A stretch of 33,763 nt of DNA from positions 1 through 33,763 of the forward strand of contig CAZQMX010000006.1 of NCBI GenBank assembly GCA_964594965.1, written 5' to 3'. Below, one piece after another: positions 7,613 to 14,425 of the stretch; within the stretch, counting starts at the first letter, position 1, and each line of letters begins with the position of its first letter. The translations under genes and the position numbers were made by a program. The notes beneath the pieces are model-generated. The model ran no database searches and was not told where the DNA came from. It saw nothing but the letters and a program-made list of their open reading frames with translations. The DNA comes from CAZQMX01 sp964594965 (lineage in GTDB: Bacteria > Patescibacteriota > Minisyncoccia > Portnoybacterales > UBA2143).

Positions 7613-9049
7613 CTAAACCAATGGCTCTATATCCTCATCCCCTTTTTCCTCTTTTTTCTTCGTCACTTCTTCAACCTCTTCCATTTCTTTTTTAACTCTT
7701 TCTTCATCTTCTAATTTCTTTTTAACTTCTTCTAAAGGAAGAGCATATTTTTTCCTGCTTACCTGAATAATTTCTTCCTTATAGGATTCGTGAGCAGCCG
7801 GTAAAACCTTTAATGTTTCAGCAGAAAAAGGATCAAAGGTTTCCCCATCAATGGTCATTTTAATATAGAATTCCCGAGTGCCCAGATTAATCATATCCTC
7901 GGCGTTAAAAACCGGAGTCATTTCTTTAGATAGCTTGTCGGCATCATCTCCTCCGACCCGGAAAGTGACTATTGTTCCAATATTACCCAAGACCGTTGCT
8001 AGGACCTGAGGGATTAACTGAGCCATATACTGATGGGCAACAGTAATAGAAAGCCCGTACTTCCTTGATTCGGTGAATAAGTTCTCAAAAGTTGTTGTAA
8101 TTAGATTATGAAACTCATCAACATACAAATAGAAATCTTTTCGGTCCTCTTCTTTCATTGATGCCCGAGCCATACCGGCCTGATAAAGTTTAGTAACAAA
8201 CATTGAACCAAAAAAACTGCTGTTTTCTTCGCCTAATTTTCCTTTTGACAGAGAAATTAAAAGAATTTTCTTCTCATTCATTATTTCTTCCAAATCAATC
8301 TTGTTTTCTTTCTGGCCAAAAATATTCCGCATCATTGGATTTGAGAGAAACTGGCTTAATTTATTAACCAAAGGAATAATGGCCTCTGTGTCAAATTTTT
8401 CAGACCAGTCGGCAAATTCTATTGCCCAGAATCTTTTAACCATGTCATCTTCAATATAGTCAATAACTCTTTGGCGATAATTTCTGTCTGTCAGCATAGA
8501 AATCATCCCCCTCATAGTCGCCTCCGGATAATCAAGCAAAGCCAAACAAGTAAACCTAAAAACATGCTCCAAGCGGGGAGTCCAGTTGGCGCCAAACTGC
8601 CTTTCCAAAACTTCAAGCAGCCCCTGGGTAACCTGATGCTTCAACTCGGGACCAACATTTAAAAGAGGATTGAAAGAGACCGGAAAACCTATATCTGACG
8701 GGTCAATTAGAATGACATTATCAATTCTTTCTTTTGGAATAAAATTTAAAACATCCTCAATCAAATCTCCATGAGGATCAATCAGGCAAACTCCGTGACC
8801 ATGAGCAATATCCTGGCGGATTAAGAGTTCCAAAAACTTGGATTTGCCGACGCCGCTCTTTCCAACCGTATAGATATGCCTTCTCCGGTCTCCTCTTTTA
8901 ATGCCGAAGATGAACTTCTTTTCTTCCAAAGCAGCTTCGTAATTAGTCCGCCCAAAAAAAGAGCACTCTTCGGCTTTGACTCTTCCATAAATCGGCAATT
9001 CCGGAGGAGGCGGCGCGTATTTAATTTTCCTCAGTTTTTCTGCGGTCAT
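7613..9049 (-). CDS. VirD4/TraG-like coupling ATPase (no membrane anchor)
   Basis: I place the start at the ATG at 9049 (478 residues), not at the upstream TTG at 9067, because a TATAAT box lies 6 bases before the ATG. The protein is a RecA-like hexameric motor of the VirD4/TraD/HerA group. Walker A GKSGVGKS is at 63-70, IDPHG comes soon after, and Walker B FYLYVDEF is at about 305-313. The sensor-like AHQYMAQL and a GTIVTFRVG motif come later. The last 40 residues are highly charged and coiled-coil-like. VirD4 proteins usually have N-terminal membrane helices; here the N-terminus is soluble and Pro-rich. Its nearest relative in the window is the ATPase at 14426-16162. The gene follows three cysteine-rich paralogs. 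DNA or protein translocation is likely by family, but the substrate is unknown. Confidence 0.85.
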   Translation of the reverse strand: MTAEKLRKIKYAPPPPELPIYGRVKAEECSFFGRTNYEAALEEKKFIFGIKRGDRRRHIYTVGKSGVGKSKFLELLIRQDIAHGHGVCLIDPHGDLIEDVLNFIPKERIDNVILIDPSDIGFPVSFNPLLNVGPELKHQVTQGLLEVLERQFGANWTPRLEHVFRFTCLALLDYPEATMRGMISMLTDRNYRQRVIDYIEDDMVKRFWAIEFADWSEKFDTEAIIPLVNKLSQFLSNPMMRNIFGQKENKIDLEEIMNEKKILLISLSKGKLGEENSSFFGSMFVTKLYQAGMARASMKEEDRKDFYLYVDEFHNLITTTFENLFTESRKYGLSITVAHQYMAQLIPQVLATVLGNIGTIVTFRVGGDDADKLSKEMTPVFNAEDMINLGTREFYIKMTIDGETFDPFSAETLKVLPAAHESYKEEIIQVSRKKYALPLEEVKKKLEDEERVKKEMEEVEEVTKKKEEKGDEDIEPLV

Positions 9050-9055
9050 AATAAA

Positions 9056-9083
9056 ATTATACACCAAAACACAGAATAATCAA
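9056..9083 (-). promoter_or_regulatory. Sigma-70-type promoter, apparently leaderless
   Basis: On the minus strand TTGATT (9078-9083) and TATAAT (9056-9061) are separated by 16 bases, close to the sigma-70 consensus. The -10 box ends 6 bases before the ATG at 9049, so transcription should begin at or within a base or two of the start codon. Confidence 0.65.
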
Positions 9084-9106
9084 TTCACGACTTGCGAAGT
9101 CGATAA

Positions 9107-10879
9107 TTAACTGACCTCTTTATTATAGCATTTCTCGCAATAGACAATCTCCTTTCTTTCTGGAGCATAAGGAGTTTGGAAAGTATTAGGACAATGCTTT
9201 CTCTTATGATGTGGATGTTCTATTTGGTTTTTATAAATATTAGAATCATCGCTGTGTCCAGCACATTGGCATTTTCTATGCCAAAGTCTATTTGGATTCT
9301 TTCGATCAATTTGATTCTTATAACGACAACTAAAACAAAGGCGGGGCAAGGCGATATTTTGTTTTTTATAAAATTCGTACTCCATTGGGATAACGCGAAA
9401 AACGCCATTTCCACAGCAATTTTTTCCATTTGCGCATTCTATGGTTTCTTCTAATATTGACTTATTAATATCTTTAATATTATCAGCAATATCTTCAGTT
9501 CTAATGGTCGGCTCGTACTTGGGCTCAATGCTTTCAAGCCAATTATACCCCTCTTCTGAAATTTGTTTTTTAGTTAAGGGGAATTTCTCCTGACCAAATG
9601 ATTCATTATACCCGAAAGGAGAAAACTCTATCGGAAAGAACTCTCCGTACTTATAAACTCTTCCCTTTTTGTCTCTATAGGGCATGTCATTCATATGTTT
9701 CTTTATTTTAGGAACCAATTCTTCGTATTCTTTCTTGGTGTATTGTTTATTGAAAACACAGTATTTTTTGTGTCGAAGTCCGCTACAACCAAACAAATTA
9801 GAAGAATTAAAACAATGATAAGAATACTCAACATCATAAACGCTATCTATTGTATAAATTGAGAAAAAAACTCGACGAAGACTTAGTCCAGCACTAACTA
9901 CTTCATAGAGTATCTCTGAATTGGTCCCGCCGTCAAAAATATCGTATCCATCTTTTAAGTTGGTTCCTCCGGCAATAACATATTTACAATCCTCCGCTCC
10001 CATTAATATATCGTAACAGTAATGACAGTTTTTAGCGTTTTTAATATAGTCTCCCGAAGCATTACTGGACTTATATATCCTGGCAAATCTTCTGGGAAAA
10101 TCTGATTTAAATCCATTAAACTCTTTTTTAATCTTTTCTAAACCTGAAAAGCTGCCTAAGTCGTATTTTTTTATTTCCTTCTCATATTCTTTTTTAGGAT
10201 AAGGCTTATTGAAAATATGATACTTTTTATTTCTCAACCCAACACAAGCAAAGCAATTCTGACAGTTTTTACAATCATACAAGAAAGCAGAATCAATGCA
10301 TTCATCAGAATATTCGCTGAAATAGACATTATAGCATTGGTCGGAAAACATATTATCATAGCAATTTTCATTTTTTAACACCCAGTAACAATCAAAGCAG
10401 TTTTTTGAAAGTCCGATCACCGAGTAAGCAGAATCTTCCGTATTGTTTCCAGCACAATAGTAACAGTTTTTACAATTAGCAGTTGCAACACAATAATCAC
10501 AATCAACTGAATTAACATTTAAATTACGGGGTTTGGGAACCGCTTGAAGCAATTCATTAAATTGCTCAAAAAATGGCCTTGAAAAATCATAATCTTGACC
10601 ATAATCTATTGGATCCCATTTGTCTGAATACCAGATTTCTTGCTTATAGACCTTTGAAGGGCTTTTAGGATGAAAAATTGTAATAATATCTTTTCCGGAA
10701 AAATCACATTTTCTTTTATATAATTTCATTGCATTCCAAAAAGATACTCTCCTCTGCATCCGACAATCCGGGCAAAAAGTTGGTTCTGGAACGTCTATCT
10801 TTTTGTAAAACTTAAAATCTTCCGGTTCAATAATGAACTTTGATTTGCAATTCTGACAGGTTTTAGTTTTTTTATTCAT
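9107..10879 (-). CDS. Cysteine-rich zinc-ribbon protein, paralog 3 (unknown function)
   Basis: This 590-residue protein has about 35 cysteines and is cytoplasmic by sequence. The N-terminal ribbon uses C8, C11, C36 and C39, with FYKKIDVPEPTFCPDCR, and is followed by YKRKCDF. The conserved IWYSDKWDPIDYG block comes next. The middle has two Cys-repeat halves, each closed by the FGC/LR-KKY/FNK module (NCFACVGLRNKKYHIFNK and LFGCSGLRHKKYCVFNK). A second ribbon (IALPRLCFSCR, then RKCQCAG) follows. A His-rich patch (IEHPHHKRKHC) precedes the closing YCEKCYNKEVS ribbon. The last 24 residues are identical to those of the paralog ending at 12640, while the middles differ strongly. It starts one base after the stop of the preceding paralog (TAA-T-ATG), is the last gene of the three-paralog run, and has no detectable enzyme motif. 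Confidence 0.85.
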   Translation of the reverse strand: MNKKTKTCQNCKSKFIIEPEDFKFYKKIDVPEPTFCPDCRMQRRVSFWNAMKLYKRKCDFSGKDIITIFHPKSPSKVYKQEIWYSDKWDPIDYGQDYDFSRPFFEQFNELLQAVPKPRNLNVNSVDCDYCVATANCKNCYYCAGNNTEDSAYSVIGLSKNCFDCYWVLKNENCYDNMFSDQCYNVYFSEYSDECIDSAFLYDCKNCQNCFACVGLRNKKYHIFNKPYPKKEYEKEIKKYDLGSFSGLEKIKKEFNGFKSDFPRRFARIYKSSNASGDYIKNAKNCHYCYDILMGAEDCKYVIAGGTNLKDGYDIFDGGTNSEILYEVVSAGLSLRRVFFSIYTIDSVYDVEYSYHCFNSSNLFGCSGLRHKKYCVFNKQYTKKEYEELVPKIKKHMNDMPYRDKKGRVYKYGEFFPIEFSPFGYNESFGQEKFPLTKKQISEEGYNWLESIEPKYEPTIRTEDIADNIKDINKSILEETIECANGKNCCGNGVFRVIPMEYEFYKKQNIALPRLCFSCRYKNQIDRKNPNRLWHRKCQCAGHSDDSNIYKNQIEHPHHKRKHCPNTFQTPYAPERKEIVYCEKCYNKEVS

Positions 10880-10880
10880 A

Positions 10881-12638
10881 TTACCCTATTTCATTTACAT
10901 AACATTTGTGACAATAAATTTTTAATTCTTTCTGCTTCTTGGGCGGATAGGAAGTATCCATTTCTTTTTTACATTTATCGCATTTATCTTTCCATAATTT
11001 GGTCGGGTTTCTTTTTTTAAATCTCTCTATCATTCTTTGATAAGGATGTTTAGTTGGGAGGGGCAAGTTGTGTTTCCTATAGAATTCTAATTCTGATTTA
11101 ATTAATCTGAATGGCTTTCCAGTTATTTGGCAAATAATGACCTTATCTAAAATATTATCCTGAACATTCTTGATATCTTCGGGTAAATCTTTAACTTGAA
11201 TAGACTTTAATCCTTTTAAATCAATTGGTGTTTTGGGTTCGTCATACCATTGCCAACCATTCTTTTTAACCTGTTTCCTGGTCAATGGAAATTCAACCAT
11301 GGCATAAGTATCATTATAGGGCTGAAGGGCTTGGGATAAGGGAAAAAATTCCCCGTACTCTTTATCTTCCAGCATTTTGGCTTTAATCTTATCTAATAAT
11401 TGATAGTATTCCTCTTTTGAATATTGTTTATTAAAAATATAATACTGCTTATTCCATAAAGAAAGACAACCAAAACAATTCTTACAATTAAAACAATTTA
11501 GAGAATATTCAATATCTATACAGTTTTGAAGAAAGAAAGAAAATTTAATATTATTTGAATCATAAATTTCAATAGCTTCGTAGGCCAGAGAAACATTTGG
11601 GCCAACAATGTACAAATCAGAACCGTCATTGATTTCTCCGACATCGGTTGAATAGCGAATATTTTCAAGTTTTTTTGACGAGGTAATAATAGTCAGGAAA
11701 ACCTGATAACAATTTTTAGCATCATAAAGTTTATCTCCAACAGAATTAATATTTGCCTGGTCAACTTCTACATTTTCCCTAATAGCGTTTTTAAGAATTT
11801 TCTCAAACTTTCTTTGGTATTTTTTTAAAACATCCTGATTGCCCAAATTGATTTCTTTCATCTTCTCTTCGTATTCTTCTTTTGTTAGTTGCTCATTAAA
11901 AAAACAATATTTTTTATGCCTTAAATTAAAACAACCGAAACAATTCTGGCAATGCCGGCAATCATAGAGAAAAGCGCTATCAAGACAATTTTCGCATTCC
12001 TGGCAGAAATGAGAGTTATAGCATTTGTGACAACTAACTATCTGATAACATTTTTCACAGGATTCCACATCTAATGAATCCAGGCAATCTTTTGAAAAGA
12101 TAACCCAGAAACAATAATTCAGATTCTCGCCTTCAAACATCATAGAACTGAAATATGAATCTTTGACATCTGAAGCGCAAATTACATAAGGACTGTTAAT
12201 ATTTGTTTGATGACTGCCAAGAATAGCAGGATGGGGAACTTCTTGATTGAATTTTTTAAACTGTCTGAAAAATGATTTCTTTAAGTCATAATCTCTGGCA
12301 TATTCCTCCCCGCCCCATTTTTTAGACCACCAATGTTTTAGGTCGAAAATTGCATAGGGACTCTGGGGAGCATAGGTTGAAATAACTTCTTCGTCTTTAT
12401 GAGCAGCACATTCCTTTTTATAGAACTTCAAAACATTATTAAAAAACCCGTATCGCCTTTGTTTTCGGCAATCAGGACATAATTGAGGAAGAGGAACCCG
12501 TAATTTCTTATACATCTCAATATCTTCCTTAAAAACTTCAAACCTGCTTTTACATTGTTGGCAGGTTTTTTTACTTGGTTTTGATTGACTAAGAATTTTA
12601 TCCAATTCCTGGTCAAATTGTGGAGTTTTTGATTCCAT
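10881..12638 (-). CDS. Cysteine-rich zinc-ribbon protein, divergent paralog 2 (unknown function)
   Basis: The start is set at the ATG at 12638, giving 585 residues. A longer frame reaches 12701, but it would overlap the upstream gene, and the TAA-T-ATG junction matches the other paralogs. The protein has about 31 cysteines. A 25-residue polar extension precedes the first ribbon (C26, C29, C54, C57). The Cys-repeat middle is closed by NCFGCFNLRHKKYCFFN and again by NCFGCLSLWNKQYYIFNK. The C-terminal copy of the first ribbon is degenerate: the usual CPxCR is HPYQR, and the preceding C-x-x-C pair is reduced to one Cys (ICQITGKPF). The closing ribbon is intact (CDKC, then YCHKC). This paralog is the most divergent of the four and may have lost one metal site. 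Function unknown. Confidence 0.83.
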   Translation of the reverse strand: MESKTPQFDQELDKILSQSKPSKKTCQQCKSRFEVFKEDIEMYKKLRVPLPQLCPDCRKQRRYGFFNNVLKFYKKECAAHKDEEVISTYAPQSPYAIFDLKHWWSKKWGGEEYARDYDLKKSFFRQFKKFNQEVPHPAILGSHQTNINSPYVICASDVKDSYFSSMMFEGENLNYCFWVIFSKDCLDSLDVESCEKCYQIVSCHKCYNSHFCQECENCLDSAFLYDCRHCQNCFGCFNLRHKKYCFFNEQLTKEEYEEKMKEINLGNQDVLKKYQRKFEKILKNAIRENVEVDQANINSVGDKLYDAKNCYQVFLTIITSSKKLENIRYSTDVGEINDGSDLYIVGPNVSLAYEAIEIYDSNNIKFSFFLQNCIDIEYSLNCFNCKNCFGCLSLWNKQYYIFNKQYSKEEYYQLLDKIKAKMLEDKEYGEFFPLSQALQPYNDTYAMVEFPLTRKQVKKNGWQWYDEPKTPIDLKGLKSIQVKDLPEDIKNVQDNILDKVIICQITGKPFRLIKSELEFYRKHNLPLPTKHPYQRMIERFKKRNPTKLWKDKCDKCKKEMDTSYPPKKQKELKIYCHKCYVNEIG

Positions 12639-12639
12639 A

Positions 12640-14364
12640 TTAACTAACTTCCTTGTTATAGCATTTTTCGCAGTAGACAATTTCCTTTCTCTCTGGAGCA
12701 TAAGGAGTTTGGAATTTAGTTTGACATCCTTTTTTCATACATTGTCTTTTCCATAACTTCATTGGATTTCTTTGCCTAACTCTTTTATTATGACGACAAT
12801 CAGGGCACAATCTAGGCAAAGGAAGATTTTGCTTCTGGTAGAACTTTAGCTCTGGAGAGATGAGACGGAAAACTCCAGAGCCCTGACAATTTTTGTTGTC
12901 GCAGGCGATAATTTCTTTTAAGATAGAATTATTAACATCTTTGATATGATTGGGTAAATCCTTGGTCTTGATTGTCACTCTGTATTCTGGCTTGGGTCTA
13001 TCGCGCCAAATGTGTCCTTTTTCTATCGCCTGTTTTTTAGTTAATGGAAAATATTCATTGGCTAAAGCCTCGTTGTAGGCATAAGGAGATATTTCTGCAG
13101 GCAAAAACTCTCCATATTTATATACCCTTCCTTTCTTATCTATATATGGCATCTCATTCATATGCTTTTTAATCTTAGGAATCAACTCTTCGTATTCTTT
13201 CTTAGTGTATTGTTTGTTTAAAATACAGTACTTTCTATTACGCACCCCGGCACAACCAAAAAGATCGGAAGCATTTTTTGCGCCAATAGTATATTCGATA
13301 TTATAAAAACCGAGATCAAGAGTTTTTATATTTTTTGCTAAATTCATCCAAGAAAATTTTATTTGATATCCTCCAGCTTCCTCAACCTCGTAACAAAGCT
13401 CTCCTCCAGCCACAGCTATATCATAACAATCCTTACTTGGACAAAAGAGAATTAATTGGCTGTATCTCATATCTTGGCCATCTTTAATTGTATACGAGTC
13501 AAAAACGTTTTTGGAATTGTAAATATCTTCTCCAGTAACATTAACGTTTTTTCTACCATGCATAAATTTGACCGGATGCTTTAACCAAAAATCATTTGTC
13601 CTCTTTTTTAAAGCAAAGGTGTTTTTATAGGAACCAAGATTAAACTCTTTAAGTTTTTTAAGGTATTCTTCTTTAGAATAGGGCTGGTTGAAAATATGAT
13701 ACTTTTTATGTCTTAAATTAACGCAGCCAAAACAATTCTGACAGTTAATACAATCCCGGCAGAAATATACTTCCTGGCAATCAGCGCAATTTGAAGAAAA
13801 ATGAGCCTGATAGCATCCGGCCAACATAAAACCCTCATAACATAGTTCGCATTTAGACAGATCTAAATTATCGTAGCATTCTTTAGAAAACTGTATATTA
13901 GTCCCGTAAGCGCAGTTCTCAGACATGCCAATATTGAAAGTAAGGTAACAATTCTTAATATGTCCGGCAGCAGTAGAATATGGACTATCAATTGCTTCTA
14001 CCACAAAATTATGAGGCAGCCCTATTTTAAGCATTAATTCCTTCAATTGCTCAAAAAATGGTTTTGAGAAATTATAATCTTTCCCATATTTCATTGCATC
14101 CATTTTATCAGACCACCAATAATCCTGATGATAGATCTTGTAGGGTGACTTTGGGGAAATACAGGAAAAAACCTCTTTGTCATATTCTTCTATCTTTCTC
14201 TTATGTAACATTCTTCCACTTCTAAAAGCCAACCGTCTTTGCGCTCGGCAAATTGGACAAAAGGTTGGCTCCGGTACGTCAACCTTCTTGTAAAATGCAA
14301 AGTCAGCCGGTTCAATGGTGAACTTTGATTTGCAGTTTTGGCAGATTTTAGTTTTTTTAGTCAT
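12640..14364 (-). CDS. Cysteine-rich zinc-ribbon protein, paralog 1 (unknown function)
   Basis: This 574-residue protein has about 31 cysteines and no signal peptide or membrane helix. The N-terminal ribbon (C8, C11, C36, C39; VDVPEPTFCPICR) is followed by KIYHQDYWWSDKMDAMKYG. The first half of the middle ends with FCRDCINCQNCFGC and RHKKYHIFN. The second half has fewer Cys and ends LFGCAGVRNRKYCILNK. A linker (EISPYAYNEALANEYFPLTK) leads to the second ribbon (NLPLPRLCPDCR, then RQCMKKGC) and the closing FQTPYAPERKEIVYCEKCY ribbon. Unlike its siblings it lacks the YKRKC cysteine after the first ribbon (HKRKIEEY). It is the first gene of the three-paralog run, with its own promoter just past the terminator of the upstream ATPase gene. 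I cannot assign a biochemical role. Confidence 0.85.
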   Translation of the reverse strand: MTKKTKICQNCKSKFTIEPADFAFYKKVDVPEPTFCPICRAQRRLAFRSGRMLHKRKIEEYDKEVFSCISPKSPYKIYHQDYWWSDKMDAMKYGKDYNFSKPFFEQLKELMLKIGLPHNFVVEAIDSPYSTAAGHIKNCYLTFNIGMSENCAYGTNIQFSKECYDNLDLSKCELCYEGFMLAGCYQAHFSSNCADCQEVYFCRDCINCQNCFGCVNLRHKKYHIFNQPYSKEEYLKKLKEFNLGSYKNTFALKKRTNDFWLKHPVKFMHGRKNVNVTGEDIYNSKNVFDSYTIKDGQDMRYSQLILFCPSKDCYDIAVAGGELCYEVEEAGGYQIKFSWMNLAKNIKTLDLGFYNIEYTIGAKNASDLFGCAGVRNRKYCILNKQYTKKEYEELIPKIKKHMNEMPYIDKKGRVYKYGEFLPAEISPYAYNEALANEYFPLTKKQAIEKGHIWRDRPKPEYRVTIKTKDLPNHIKDVNNSILKEIIACDNKNCQGSGVFRLISPELKFYQKQNLPLPRLCPDCRHNKRVRQRNPMKLWKRQCMKKGCQTKFQTPYAPERKEIVYCEKCYNKEVS

Positions 14365-14370
14365 AGTTCA

Positions 14371-14398
14371 ATCTTAACAAAAAAAACAGTTCTGACAA
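14371..14398 (-). promoter_or_regulatory. Sigma-70-type promoter, apparently leaderless, inside a terminator
   Basis: On the minus strand TTGTCA (14393-14398) and TAAGAT (14371-14376) are 16 bases apart. The -10 box ends 6 bases before the ATG of the first cysteine-rich gene (14364), the same gap as at 9049. The spacer includes the T-tract and one arm of the terminator of the preceding ATPase gene, so ending one transcript and starting the next use the same 50 bases. Confidence 0.6.
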
Positions 14399-14423
14399 TG
14401 ATAAATTCATCTTAAGAACTGTT
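14379..14423 (-). terminator. Intrinsic terminator after the zinc-ribbon ATPase gene
   Basis: On the minus strand a perfect 9-bp stem, AACAGTTCT/AGAACTGTT (arms 14415-14423 and 14385-14393), with a 21-base loop runs into eight consecutive T. It begins 3 bases after the stop codon of the gene ending at 14426. The long loop and low GC make it weaker than a classic terminator. Confidence 0.65.
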
Positions 14424-14425
14424 CC

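Noticed and set aside
9050..9067. TTG start at 9067 for the VirD4-like ATPase
   Set aside because: The TATAAT box at 9056-9061 overlaps this extension, and the ATG at 9049 fits a leaderless start.
9088..9102. Terminator after the cysteine-rich gene cluster (CGACTT/AAGTCG hairpin)
   Set aside because: The stem has only 6 bp, lies partly in the promoter region of the next gene, and has no T-tract.
12639..12701. 21-residue N-terminal extension of the second cysteine-rich protein
   Set aside because: It would overlap the upstream gene by 62 bases; the ATG at 12638 reproduces the TAA-T-ATG junction of its siblings.
5109..14364. Cysteine-rich proteins as nucleases, proteases or redox enzymes
   Set aside because: No catalytic motif (HNH, HExxH, thioredoxin CxxC context, ferredoxin C-x2-C-x2-C-x3-C-P) could be found; the Cys spacing fits zinc ribbons best.
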